Assembly: GCA_017854795.1 (NCBI GenBank)
Contig: JAFMHB010000024.1
Location: 1 to 32,977, forward strand
Direction of reading: 5' to 3'
DNA: 32,977 nucleotides
Source: Candidatus Nanopelagicales bacterium
GTDB taxonomy: Bacteria > Actinomycetota > Actinomycetes > S36-B12
In this document: in pieces, positions 23,977 to 32,605 of the stretch
Position numbering within the stretch: position 1 is the first letter of the stretch
Layout of the letters: each line of letters starts with the position of its first letter
Made by a program: the position numbers and the translations under genes
The notes under the pieces: model-generated
The model's database searches: none
What the model was told of the DNA's origin: nothing
What the model saw: the letters and a program-made list of their open reading frames with translations, nothing else

Positions 23977-24855
23977 CTACTCCTTGAATTGTTGAGCCAG
24001 TCGAGCTGCTGATTCGGGTGCCGTGGCAAAAAACATGGACGGCTCGACGAGTTCCAGTTCAAGGATGACTGGTTTTCCTTCAATGTCTTGGAGAAGATCA
24101 ACTCGAGCATACAAAGGGACTCCAAATCGCTGGGAAACGTAACCCATCACGGCCGCCGCCAATTCACGCTGCTCTGGACTTGGATCGCGGGGTGAAATGT
24201 CTTCTTTAAGAAATAGGCCGTGTTCCTTGATCCCCTCCACATTGGGGACCAGTAATGGGCCTTTGCGAATGGCGTGGGAGTACTCACCGCCGATGAAAAG
24301 TTGTGCCGTTTCACCGATTTCGTCAACGGCCGCCAAGTAGGGCTGCACCATCGCAGTTTTTCCTTGGGAAACAATTCGTGTCATGAGGTTCTGGGCCTTG
24401 TCACGGGAATCCGGATCATTCGTTCTAAACCGCATGGTGTCCTGGCTACCAGCCGAGATTGTCGGCTTCACCACGAAGTCTCCGATTTGTGGTGATTGCC
24501 AATCACCAAGTGGATCGGTGACAAATTGCGTGTCAACGATTGGGAACCCTGAGTCGAATAAGTCGTTAAGGTATATCTTGTTGGAGTTCCATAAAAGAAT
24601 TTCATATGAATTGCGAATGCGAGACTCATTCATTTTCGCCCAAGCGAGGAATTCCTCAAGCCGATGGGTGTAGTCCCATGTGTTACGAACGATTATGTGA
24701 TCAAACGCGGACCAATTAATTGTTGGATCAGACCAAATGGCCGGTGTCGCCTCAATACCTACCTTGTGAAAGTGCCCAACCAAAGGTTGGTCATCAGGGT
24801 CAAGATCAGGCAGTTCCTCGCAGGTGGCGAGGGCTATTTGAGGGGACACCGGCAC
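23977..24855 (-). CDS. ATP-grasp ligase-like protein (DcsG/RimK type)
   Basis: The 292-residue protein has DHIIVRNTWDYTHRLEEFLAW near the N-terminus, FVVKPTISAGSQDTMRF for ATP binding, AMVQPYLAAVDEIGETAQLFIGGEYSHAIRKGP, and the metal-binding end VILELELVEPSMFF. This is the pattern of RimK/glutathione-synthase-like ATP-grasp proteins often labelled DcsG (cycloserine pathway), but no cycloserine genes are near. It probably joins a carboxylate to an amine; the substrates are unknown. It starts with GTG 24855, with AAGGA 7 nt upstream, 36 bp after the lipoprotein gene. Confidence 0.8.
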   Translation of the reverse strand: MPVSPQIALATCEELPDLDPDDQPLVGHFHKVGIEATPAIWSDPTINWSAFDHIIVRNTWDYTHRLEEFLAWAKMNESRIRNSYEILLWNSNKIYLNDLFDSGFPIVDTQFVTDPLGDWQSPQIGDFVVKPTISAGSQDTMRFRTNDPDSRDKAQNLMTRIVSQGKTAMVQPYLAAVDEIGETAQLFIGGEYSHAIRKGPLLVPNVEGIKEHGLFLKEDISPRDPSPEQRELAAAVMGYVSQRFGVPLYARVDLLQDIEGKPVILELELVEPSMFFATAPESAARLAQQFKE

Positions 24856-24891
24856 ATGGTAATCCTTCTTTGTGCCTAGGACACTTTGTCT

Positions 24892-25278
24892 TTAGGAAAC
24901 AACAACCACGATGTCTCGGGTTGAACCATCCGGATTTGTTACCGTGATGGTTGCAGTTCCTGCAGCGAGTGCCTTTGCTCCTGGATTGAAAATCGCGCTG
25001 CCGTCGTCGTAGCCCTGAGTGATTTCAAGGACATCAGCATTGTCTACCGCGATGACGGTGTTTACGGGATCGTCGACCACGATGTCGATCATGTCGCCAA
25101 CGACTGCATTGGCATCCATTTGATCAGCAGTAATAATCACAGGTGGAAGGAGCTGACTCATCTCCGAAGAGGTTGCACTATCAGTTGCGCTTTCATCGCT
25201 GCTTGAGCAACCAGCAAGAACGCTTACGCCGAGAATGCTGATCGCTCCAATTGCAGCGATTTTGTTTATTTTCTTCAC
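24892..25278 (-). CDS. Small secreted lipoprotein, Ig-like
   Basis: The 128-residue protein has lipobox VLAGC (Cys24), a Ser/Thr-rich linker and a beta-rich domain (VVGDMIDIVVDDPVNTVIAVDN, AKALAAGTATITVTNPDG, DIVVVVS). The KALAAGTATITVT stretch resembles bacterial Ig-like or protease-inhibitor-like beta sandwiches. GTG 25278 has AGGAG 6 nt upstream. It lies between rpiB and the ATP-grasp gene on one strand. The function is unknown. Confidence 0.75.
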   Translation of the reverse strand: MKKINKIAAIGAISILGVSVLAGCSSSDESATDSATSSEMSQLLPPVIITADQMDANAVVGDMIDIVVDDPVNTVIAVDNADVLEITQGYDDGSAIFNPGAKALAAGTATITVTNPDGSTRDIVVVVS

Positions 25279-25349
25279 GTGTTTCTCCTAAGAAGTGGGT
25301 CAGCTTGACCGAGTGTTGTTATGACGATCTAACCTAGGAAATGGTTCCA

Positions 25350-25784
25350 TTAAATCAAGGAGTTGAGCTGGCCGACACGAACTGCATGTCGGCCCCCTTC
25401 AAACGTAGTGGAAAGAAACACCGCGAGAGCTTCTTGAGCGCTTGTGGGATCAGTCACACGGCCACCGAAACACGCAACATTCGCGTCATTGTGAGCTCGT
25501 GAAAGTTGTGCGTCCTCGACCGTGCGGATAACCGCCGCGCGAATTCCGTGAATTTTATTGGCAGCCATGCAAATTCCTTGACCACTTCCGCAGACGGCAA
25601 CACCCACTTCGGCTTCACCCGCTGCCACAACCCTTCCCAGTTCAGCTCCAAACTCGGGGTAATCAACGCTTTCTTGCGTGAATACACCTAAGTCATACAC
25701 CTCATGCCCCATCTCGAGCAGCCAACTGCCGAGTGCACTCTTAAGTTCAAATCCTGCATGGTCACTCGCTATTGCAATTTTCAT
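25350..25784 (-). CDS. rpiB: Ribose-5-phosphate isomerase B
   Basis: The 144-residue enzyme starts MKIAIASDHAGFELKSALG. It has the active-site loop AVCGSGQGICMAANKIHGIRAA and SRAHNDANVACFGGR. It interconverts ribose-5-P and ribulose-5-P in the pentose phosphate pathway. The frame is open to 25844, but ATG 25784 has GGAG 6 nt upstream and begins at the family's conserved first strand. It is divergent from ribokinase, matching a ribose/pentose theme. Confidence 0.93.
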   Translation of the reverse strand: MKIAIASDHAGFELKSALGSWLLEMGHEVYDLGVFTQESVDYPEFGAELGRVVAAGEAEVGVAVCGSGQGICMAANKIHGIRAAVIRTVEDAQLSRAHNDANVACFGGRVTDPTSAQEALAVFLSTTFEGGRHAVRVGQLNSLI

Positions 25785-25855
25785 GGTCTTCTCCCAGTCA
25801 CTCATCTGGCGATCAATATTTATTTGAGGATCGATGGCCTTCAACCTGACCAGCG

Positions 25856-25869
25856 TGTCATGACATTAT
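25856..25869 (+). promoter_or_regulatory. Palindrome overlapping the -10 of the ribokinase gene
   Basis: TGTCATGACA (25856-25865) is a perfect 10-bp palindrome overlapping CATTAT (25864-25869). CATTAT sits 6 nt before the GTG start, a possible leaderless -10. A protein bound there would block transcription. Confidence 0.4.
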
Positions 25870-25875
25870 CCTCTC

Positions 25876-26856
25876 GTGAGTCAATATTCTTCCCCGAATC
25901 AACCCGTCAACGATGAATCGCAGCCAGACGAAAAAGTGATCGTGGTCGTGGGCAGTCTCAACACGGACTTTGTTGTCACCCTGAATTCCTTTCCACAGGC
26001 GGGCGAGACTGTTCTCGGTGAAACTTTTGAGCAGTTTGCCGGAGGCAAGGGCCTCAACCAAGCGGTAGCTTCATCACGGTTGGGCGCTCGTGTCACCATG
26101 ATCGGCGCGGTTGGTGCCGATCCCTTCGCCGATGCGCTCCTGAGCACTCTCGCCACCGAGGACATTACATCCCATGTCGACAGGGTCGCTGATTCAAGCA
26201 CCGGAATGGCGCTGATCGAAGTGGCAGCCTCCGGTGAAAACAAGATCATCGTGATCTCTGGCGCTAATAGTGTGCTCTCGGAGGAAAGCGTCGAAGCTTC
26301 CTTGCGCGAAATCGCAAGGGACCATCAAATCGGTCTTGTACTCACCCAAGGCGAAGTACCCGTAGCCGCAACCCACCGAGCATTGATGGTCGCAAGGGAA
26401 CTTGGCGCAATAACAATTCTGAATCCCGCACCGGTTCGAAATTTCCCCGTTTCACTATTTCCGTTTGTTGATTACTTGATTCCTAATGAGCACGAAGCAA
26501 AGGAACTTGTTGAATTAGAAGGCAACACATTTAGCTCCATGTTGGATTTTGTCGAATTAGCAACAGCAATTGTGGATTTGGGTGTTGGCACGGTAGTGAT
26601 CACTCGCGGTGAGAAGGGTGCAGTGTGGTCGACCGCAACCGCATCGGGGCAGGCTGCCGCATTCCGTATTGTCCCCGTTGACTCTGTTGCGGCCGGTGAC
26701 GCGTTTTGTGCTGGTCTTGCCGTTGCACTCAATGAAGGTCAGCCGTTAAACGAGGCTTTGCGTTGGGCCAGTGCGGCCGGAGCAATCGCCGCTACAAAAG
26801 CTGGTGCTGTCACTTCACTTCCACAACGATCTGAAGTTGAAGAACTTCTCACTTAG
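25876..26856 (+). CDS. rbsK: Ribokinase (PfkB family)
   Basis: The 326-residue sugar kinase has, after a short polar leader, VVVGSLNTDFVV and PQAGETVLGETFEQFAGGKGLNQAVA (PfkB signature 1). The C-terminal VDSVAAGDAFCAGLAVAL carries the catalytic Asp and anion hole. It phosphorylates ribose to ribose-5-P, the substrate of the divergent rpiB product. The start is GTG 25876, with no Shine-Dalgarno. The exact sugar is inferred from family and context. Confidence 0.9.
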   Translation: MSQYSSPNQPVNDESQPDEKVIVVVGSLNTDFVVTLNSFPQAGETVLGETFEQFAGGKGLNQAVASSRLGARVTMIGAVGADPFADALLSTLATEDITSHVDRVADSSTGMALIEVAASGENKIIVISGANSVLSEESVEASLREIARDHQIGLVLTQGEVPVAATHRALMVARELGAITILNPAPVRNFPVSLFPFVDYLIPNEHEAKELVELEGNTFSSMLDFVELATAIVDLGVGTVVITRGEKGAVWSTATASGQAAAFRIVPVDSVAAGDAFCAGLAVALNEGQPLNEALRWASAAGAIAATKAGAVTSLPQRSEVEELLT

Positions 26857-26886
26857 ACCCGAATCTCTATAGTGGGGAAAGTTCAG

Positions 26887-28839
26887 CTACGGGGCAGGGA
26901 ATCCCAGGGTCACGGGAACACCATTGCGAGTGATTGTCACGACTCCGTCTCCAATTTCCACCGGGACACTTTCGGCAGAGCCTCGAGGAACAAAAACCGT
27001 GATCATGACCGCTCGTTCGCCCTTTCGTGGGACTGTTGTTGAGCGTGACATAACAGTTCCAGGCGCTTTCACACCCCAATCCGTGGTGTGCCAACCAATT
27101 GAAGAACCGTTAGTTGCAGATCGCAAGTTCCAGTCGCCGACACCAGCTTTAATGACATCAACTCGTTGATCACCTGCGACCAAAGTCAATTGACCCTCAG
27201 CACCCTCAACTCCAATACCTGGCCCAATTTGCCAGCGTTGAGTGATCTCACGATTTTTGTAATTTGCTCGTTGCTTCTTGGGCACCTTGACTTTGGCTGC
27301 ATCGATGTAGTCCGCGACAACGAGGACGTCGCTTCCACGAACATAGGTAACGCAGCGCGTCATCGCAGTCTTAGTCCAAGCCCGATCGGCCAAACAGGAA
27401 TAGTCGTTCCCACCCACGGCAGAGTCCGAGGTGCCCTTGGTTTTAACGACACCCTTCCAGCGGTTGTACTTGGTGTTGGAAACAGTCAACGTTGAGTGGG
27501 CTGCTCGGGTTTTGACAAATGACCTCAGTGAACTTGAGTTGTAGCGGTAGGGTCCGGGGTCAGAAATCCATGGGACACCGCGCGAATAAAAAGTGAGCGA
27601 TCCGCCGTCGTCATGTGTGTGTGCTGTACCCGGCCGCGCACCCTTGTACCGAAGTGAATAAAAACTGTCGGGCACACCTGCTCCGCTAGGGGCCCAGGAA
27701 TAGCGCCCAAAAATATAGCCGCCGTCATAGGACGTGTAGACGGGCGTGGGTGGGGTTCCAATCGCCCCTTTGGAACGCAACCAATCCGCACGCCAATCAC
27801 CAACACCGAAGTTACTGCGAAGTTCTACAGAGGCTGTATCTCCAAGTGATTCAAGTTTGAAATCTGGACGGACAGCCTGTGCAACGAATGCGTACAACAG
27901 TTCACGCAACTGCGGAATTGGTTCATTGGGAATTCCGCATGTCACCGCGGCTGCCTCAACCTGAGTAAGAAGTTTCTCCATGTACATCGCGTATTGCGGG
28001 GAACCTTCGACATCGCTGCCGTCGTTATTAATAACTCCTCGAGCAACGGCAACCAGATTTCTCCACGCAGCGTCTCGCAAGTTTGGATCACCAACAGAAC
28101 AGAAAGTTGCAAGCGCTCCAATTTGCCGCACTAGATCCGTGTTGTTCGCACCAATTTTGATATCAGTGCCACCTCGGTACGACTTCCACATTGCGGTTGC
28201 ATCACGAACTGCCGCTTGCTGAATAATTGGATCCTGCAAAGTTTGCCAAGCGCAAGCAAGTGTCTGCGTTCGCAGTCCACCATAAATCGAGGCGTCAACC
28301 CAATAGGAGCGACCACTTTTGTGGTCCTCAATCCACGAGTACATGAGTTGACGGAAACGATCGACCATCGATTGATTCTGCTTATTCACTCCGCGGAATA
28401 AAAGAGGTAAGGCCCAGTCCAATGAGTTGATATGGCGATTACCCGAAAGGTCCGCTGAGGACTGCGAACGCCAGTTCGGGTTCTGTGTGAGTGTGTACGT
28501 TCCACCCTTTCCCAGGTCCACTTTCCCGGCCATCAATGCTTTCGCCTTAGTTCGCTGCTTACTCGCCGACATCGGGAACAAACTCGTGCACCAACTACCA
28601 AGGGCAGTTGGCATAACCGGTGGGGCTGGAGCCGGGGCGGGTTCAGTAACTGGTTCAGTGACCGGTTCAGTAACGGGAGCAGGAACAGGATCAACGGTAA
28701 CCACGGGGTTTGGCTCACTGACTGGAACATCTTCAGCGTAGGCAACTGAACCGAAAGTTGCCAGAGAAAGCGCAGCGCACACCACAACGGTGGTTGTGCG
28801 CGCCGGGAGAAGTCGACCTCTAGGTCGCAGCGACGACAT
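26887..28839 (-). CDS. Exported heparinase II/III-like protein
   Basis: The 650-residue protein has a signal peptide (about 15-36), then a Pro/Thr/Glu-rich linker with repeats of VTEP. A helical toroid domain follows (about 80-370), then a beta-sandwich heparinase II/III domain whose catalytic-type segment is PGTAHTHDDGGSLTFYSRGVPWISDPG. Family members are polysaccharide lyases acting on uronic-acid polymers; the substrate here is unknown. Together with the LPMO it points to extracellular polysaccharide breakdown. The start region lacks a clear Shine-Dalgarno. Confidence 0.85.
   Translation of the reverse strand: MSSLRPRGRLLPARTTTVVVCAALSLATFGSVAYAEDVPVSEPNPVVTVDPVPAPVTEPVTEPVTEPAPAPAPPVMPTALGSWCTSLFPMSASKQRTKAKALMAGKVDLGKGGTYTLTQNPNWRSQSSADLSGNRHINSLDWALPLLFRGVNKQNQSMVDRFRQLMYSWIEDHKSGRSYWVDASIYGGLRTQTLACAWQTLQDPIIQQAAVRDATAMWKSYRGGTDIKIGANNTDLVRQIGALATFCSVGDPNLRDAAWRNLVAVARGVINNDGSDVEGSPQYAMYMEKLLTQVEAAAVTCGIPNEPIPQLRELLYAFVAQAVRPDFKLESLGDTASVELRSNFGVGDWRADWLRSKGAIGTPPTPVYTSYDGGYIFGRYSWAPSGAGVPDSFYSLRYKGARPGTAHTHDDGGSLTFYSRGVPWISDPGPYRYNSSSLRSFVKTRAAHSTLTVSNTKYNRWKGVVKTKGTSDSAVGGNDYSCLADRAWTKTAMTRCVTYVRGSDVLVVADYIDAAKVKVPKKQRANYKNREITQRWQIGPGIGVEGAEGQLTLVAGDQRVDVIKAGVGDWNLRSATNGSSIGWHTTDWGVKAPGTVMSRSTTVPRKGERAVMITVFVPRGSAESVPVEIGDGVVTITRNGVPVTLGFPAP
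28639..28680. repeat. 15-bp-period repeat encoding a VTEPV linker
   Basis: Three copies of GGTTCAGT(A/G)AC(T/C), spaced 15 bp apart, encode VTEP repeats in the heparinase-like protein linker. They are prone to length change by slippage. Confidence 0.7.
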
Positions 28840-28868
28840 GTGTTACATCATCACCCGAGAGGGGGTGG

Positions 28869-29786
28869 TTATGTCAAGTCGGGGGTCGAATCAAAGGCCG
28901 CTGCCCGCTCATGTGCTGCCTTCATTGAAGGTGAGGTCGGGCCCAGAACCCATCCAAGACTGCCCAGCATCCCGGCCACAACAGGTTTCACGGCTGTGAG
29001 GGGAATTGTGGGCAATCCCAATAATTCACGCTGATATTTGGGCATTGTTGCTGCTGCACCGGCAAAGAGTGCGCTGTAGGGAGGCTTAGCCGCCAGCGGG
29101 ACCGGGGCATTTCGCACAAATTTCACGGTGCGTAGTGCTCGTTCACCACCACAAAGATCAGGCTTGAACGCATTGAGTTGATCTTGCAGTTCATCAAAAC
29201 TTCTTGGAGGATCGGTGACACCCACCATTTCGCCAGCGATTGCCCACTCGCGAACGTACTGATCTGGCCCACCGGGGATTGGTCCACCCCACACCAAATG
29301 CGTGGTCAGAAACGAATCCGCGAAAGCAACATGCACCCACCTCAATAGATCTGAGTCCGTCGCCGTGTAATCCTTGTCCTCGCCGTTTGCGGTTACGTAA
29401 GTCCCCGTTACTTTTCGATGCATTCCGCGAACCCGAGCGCATTCGCGCTCTGCCATTGCCGTGTCACCAAATGTCACCACGGTCAACCACTGAGTGGTAC
29501 CCGAGAGTCGACCCAACGGGTCAGCTTCATAACGCGAGTGTTCATCAACACCGGCGAGGGCTCCAGGGTGCAAAGCTTGCATGAGCAGTGAACGCACCCC
29601 GCCAACCAACGTTGGCAGAGAACCGTGCACGGCCCACGTTGCCGAACCCGGACCAAAAAATCCCTTGTCAATTCCACCGCTCAACTGGGTAACCCACTCT
29701 GGCGCTCCGTCGGCCTCGCCAGAGACCATGCGCCTAAAACCTGAGGCGGTTTTCTCTCGCACAATGGAAAGGGGGTTGATCACCAT
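28869..29786 (-). CDS. MpaB/DUF2236-family oxygenase-like protein
   Basis: The 305-residue protein has WAVHGSLPTLVGGVRSLLMQALHPGALAGVDEHSRY, then GRLSGTTQWLTVVTFG and LLRWVHVAFADSFLTTHLVWGG. These conserved His-containing helices define DUF2236, the fold of latex-clearing protein Lcp and fungal MpaB, which use heme for oxidation. The substrate is unknown. It is 29 bp downstream of no co-directional gene and 29 bp upstream of the heparinase-like gene, so the two may be co-transcribed. Confidence 0.85.
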   Translation of the reverse strand: MVINPLSIVREKTASGFRRMVSGEADGAPEWVTQLSGGIDKGFFGPGSATWAVHGSLPTLVGGVRSLLMQALHPGALAGVDEHSRYEADPLGRLSGTTQWLTVVTFGDTAMAERECARVRGMHRKVTGTYVTANGEDKDYTATDSDLLRWVHVAFADSFLTTHLVWGGPIPGGPDQYVREWAIAGEMVGVTDPPRSFDELQDQLNAFKPDLCGGERALRTVKFVRNAPVPLAAKPPYSALFAGAAATMPKYQRELLGLPTIPLTAVKPVVAGMLGSLGWVLGPTSPSMKAAHERAAAFDSTPDLT

Positions 29787-29885
29787 CTAACTGTGCCCAA
29801 TAAAAGCAAAATCCGCACCTTGAAAGGCGTAAAAATTATAAGGTGCACGGTCCTTCTTTTGGTGGGTGCGCCGCAAAAGAAGAGA

Positions 29886-29923
29886 ACTGGGCCCGCCGTG
29901 GAGGAGGTTACGGCGGGCCCAGT
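29886..29923 (-). terminator. Rho-independent terminator of the HtrA gene
   Basis: A perfect 14-bp stem, ACTGGGCCCGCCGT against ACGGCGGGCCCAGT, has a 10-base loop. It is followed on the minus strand by the T-rich TCTCTTCTTTT. It begins about 25 bp past the HtrA stop. Confidence 0.85.
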
Positions 29924-29948
29924 CTGTGCCATTCGTTCAGTTAAGTTA

Positions 29949-31133
29949 TTAGCTCGTTGGGTCAGCCGCCGTCAGGGTCAGTGGGACCGTGAGGGTTTGA
30001 CCATTGCGCAACACCGTGAGTTCAATTTGATCTCCCGGTGCATTTGCACGAATAGCAACAATGAGTCCGGTTGAGTCGCTAATGAGATTTCCTTCGACTT
30101 TGGTAATGACGTCACCTTCTTGCAATCCAGCGGATTCAGCGGGTGAACCTGGAGTTACCGCAGCGACCGCTCCACCGGGTCCTGCAAATTCCATGTCGAG
30201 CTGAACACCAATGATCGGAGTTTGAGACGTACCGGTGTTGATCAGTTCATCAACAATTCTTTTTGCCGTATCAATTGGAATTGAGAAACCAAGCCCAATA
30301 CTTCCCGAGGCGTCACCCAAACCAAGTGTTGCAATCGCAGAGTTAACGCCGATTACTTCACCAGATGCGTTAACAAGCGGGCCACCGGAGTTGCCCGGAT
30401 TAATTGCAGCGTCTGTTTGGATGGCGTTGATGTAGGCCAAATCTCCACGTCCACCGGCAGTCACCGGGCGATCAAGTGCGCTAATAATTCCTGAAGTCAC
30501 AGTTCCTTGAAGCCCAAGGGGTGAACCAATGGCAATTGCAAGGTCACCGACATTAACCGCGTCAGAACTACCAAGTGTAAGTGCCGGCAAATCGGTTCGA
30601 TCTACCTTCACTACTGCAATGTCGTAACCTGGATTAGCACCAACAAGCTTTCCTGTCGCTGTCGAGCCGTCAACAAAAGTGACTTCGATTGTTCCGCCAT
30701 TGCCTGCATCGCCTACAACGTGATTATTAGTAACGATGTATCCGTCGGAGCTAACGACAAACCCGGTACCGGTGCCTTCGCCCTGTGATCCGGAAACGTT
30801 CATCTGAACTACTGATGGCTGCACCGCTGCCGCAACGGCGGCAATTGAACCTGCAGCAGGATCGACCGTTCCACCTGTTGAAATCATGATTGGTGAACTC
30901 GAATTACTCTGGGCGACGGTGTAACCGACGGCACCGCCAACTGCTCCGCCAAAGAGTGCGATGAGTGCTGCGCTCGCTATCAATAATCCAACTTTGGATT
31001 TTTCCTTCGGCGCCTCACTTGCGGGTGTTGAAAAATTTGGGGGCGTGTTGAATGGTGGGACGGGACTTTCAGTTACCAACGTTCCCACTATCGACGTCTC
31101 ACCCGTAGGCAAAATCTCTGGCGTGCTCGTCAT
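29949..31133 (-). CDS. HtrA/DegP-like membrane-anchored serine protease with PDZ domain
   Basis: The 394-residue protein has a Pro-rich cytoplasmic tail, one membrane segment (about 48-72) and a trypsin-like domain with the triad His138 (VTNNHVV), Asp171 (YDIAVVKV) and Ser249 (GNSGGPL). One PDZ domain follows (about 305-388). It degrades or refolds damaged envelope proteins. AGGAGG 6 nt before the ATG is the strongest Shine-Dalgarno seen in the window. It is divergent from sua5. Confidence 0.95.
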   Translation of the reverse strand: MTSTPEILPTGETSIVGTLVTESPVPPFNTPPNFSTPASEAPKEKSKVGLLIASAALIALFGGAVGGAVGYTVAQSNSSSPIMISTGGTVDPAAGSIAAVAAAVQPSVVQMNVSGSQGEGTGTGFVVSSDGYIVTNNHVVGDAGNGGTIEVTFVDGSTATGKLVGANPGYDIAVVKVDRTDLPALTLGSSDAVNVGDLAIAIGSPLGLQGTVTSGIISALDRPVTAGGRGDLAYINAIQTDAAINPGNSGGPLVNASGEVIGVNSAIATLGLGDASGSIGLGFSIPIDTAKRIVDELINTGTSQTPIIGVQLDMEFAGPGGAVAAVTPGSPAESAGLQEGDVITKVEGNLISDSTGLIVAIRANAPGDQIELTVLRNGQTLTVPLTLTAADPTS

Positions 31134-31270
31134 TTCATTCCTCCTGGATTATTTCGTGTTCCCATTAGAGCGAAGGGAGGCTGATTCGGCTCCACCAAAA
31201 TCGGGAATTGGCCGAGCCCAAACACGATCTTTACCTTTCCCTTACATAACTCCCCAAAAACTCCCGCAGC

Positions 31271-31276
31271 TAGAGT
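31271..31276 (+). promoter_or_regulatory. -10 element, leaderless sua5
   Basis: TAGAGT ends 6 nt before GTG 31283 and no Shine-Dalgarno is present, which supports the GTG as start. Confidence 0.5.
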
Positions 31277-31282
31277 TCAACC

Positions 31283-32236
31283 GTGCGTGAAGTGAGCGGT
31301 CCTACGGATGCAGCGCTAGCACTCGCCCACGGGCACCTCGCGATCCTGCCCACCGAAACGGTCTACGGGCTTGGTGCCGACGCCGACAACCCAGAAACTG
31401 TCGGTCGAATCTTCACCACCAAGAACCGTCCAGCCAATCACCCGGTAATCGTGCACATTTCCCAACAAGAACACATATATATGTGGGCAACAACTGTTCC
31501 CGATTACGCGGTCGATCTGGGGACGGCTTTCTGGCCAGGTCCCTTGACCCTCATCCTGAAACGTCTCCCTAGGGCTGGGGACTACCTCACCGGAGGGCAA
31601 GAGACGATCGCCCTGCGCGTCTCGAGCCACCCGGTCTTCGGCGAAGTTCTCACCCAACTCGCGCAAGAGAAAAATGATCCATCAGTTGGTATCGCCGCAC
31701 CGAGTGCAAACAGATTCGGCAGTGTGAGCCCAACAACGCTCGCTCATGCAATTGAAGAACTCGGCGAATACCTCACCGACGAGGACGTTGCACTCGACGG
31801 TGGCAGTTCACATGTTGGCGTGGAATCAACGATTATCGATGCAACCGGAAGTGAACCAATCATTCTGCGTCACGGCGGAATCACCGCTGAGGACATTGAG
31901 AGTGTGATCAAACTTTCCCAAAGTGAAAGTGACGTGCGAGCACCCGGCACCCTCGCTTCTCACTACGCCCCAAATAAACAACTGCGATTAGTAACCCACA
32001 ACGAACTGCTCGAAAGACAACCCGGTGCATTGATCGCAATGAGTGATGTCAAAACACCCACCGGTTTTAACAGAATTGCAATACCTAAGAATGCGAACGA
32101 ATACGCCCAAATGTTGTATGCAGCAATTCGTAGTGCAGACAAGTCCAGTGAGTCTGTAATTTACGCTGTTCCCCCGACCGGAGGCGGAATTGCCGCCGCG
32201 ATTCGTGATCGACTTAACCGTGCGGCAACCCAGTAG
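31283..32236 (+). CDS. sua5: L-threonylcarbamoyladenylate synthase (Sua5/YrdC type)
   Basis: The protein makes threonylcarbamoyl-AMP from threonine, bicarbonate and ATP, the first step of t6A tRNA modification. The 317 residues contain the YrdC core (ILPTETVYGLGADA, KNRPANHPVIVH, FWPGPLTLIL, APSANRFGSVSPT, DGGSSHVGVESTI) and the C-terminal Sua5 domain (RAPGTLASHYAPNKQLRL), so it is the long two-domain Sua5 form. GTG start, leaderless pattern. Confidence 0.95.
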   Translation: MREVSGPTDAALALAHGHLAILPTETVYGLGADADNPETVGRIFTTKNRPANHPVIVHISQQEHIYMWATTVPDYAVDLGTAFWPGPLTLILKRLPRAGDYLTGGQETIALRVSSHPVFGEVLTQLAQEKNDPSVGIAAPSANRFGSVSPTTLAHAIEELGEYLTDEDVALDGGSSHVGVESTIIDATGSEPIILRHGGITAEDIESVIKLSQSESDVRAPGTLASHYAPNKQLRLVTHNELLERQPGALIAMSDVKTPTGFNRIAIPKNANEYAQMLYAAIRSADKSSESVIYAVPPTGGGIAAAIRDRLNRAATQ

Positions 32237-32246
32237 CCACCAAAAT

Positions 32247-32594
32247 TTACGCCCAGCCTAATTCGTGTAATCGTTCGTCACTGATCCCAAAGTGGTGGGC
32301 AACCTCATGGATCACGGTGATTCCGACCTGAGCTACGACTTCTTCTTCTGTTGAGCACCGTCTCAGAATCGGCTTGCGGTAGATAGTTATGTGATCTGGC
32401 AAAAAACCCGAATAACCTGTTCCACGCTTGGTGAGTGGGATCCCGTAATACAAACCCAATAATCCAGGTCGCCCCGGCTTTTGGTCCTCAACGAAGACTG
32501 CGACGTTGTCCATTAACCCAGCCAGACCCGCAGGGATCGTGTCCAGGGCTTCGCTGACCAGTATTTCAAACTGATCCAGTGGGACGTCAATCAC
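32247..32594 (-). CDS. Small zincin-like metallopeptidase family protein
   Basis: The 115-residue protein ends with H96-E-V-A-H100-HFGISDERLHELGW, the HExxH zinc motif of the actinobacterial/proteobacterial zincin_1 (DUF1025) family, normally about 110-130 residues. Proteolytic activity is unproven for the family. The start is GTG 32594, with AAGG about 8 nt upstream. It converges with sua5, with a 10-bp gap. Confidence 0.88.
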   Translation of the reverse strand: MIDVPLDQFEILVSEALDTIPAGLAGLMDNVAVFVEDQKPGRPGLLGLYYGIPLTKRGTGYSGFLPDHITIYRKPILRRCSTEEEVVAQVGITVIHEVAHHFGISDERLHELGWA

Positions 32595-32605
32595 TTTTCA
32601 CCCTT

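Noticed and set aside
25342-25350. TGGTTCCAT near the rpiB stop, similar to the LPMO upstream repeats
   Set aside because: It is a single 8-base match at the 3' end of a gene; expected by chance.
28427-28741. Plus-strand frame with GSVTGSVTG repeats resembling a low-complexity surface protein
   Set aside because: It is the reverse complement of the VTEP linker and signal peptide of the heparinase-like gene.
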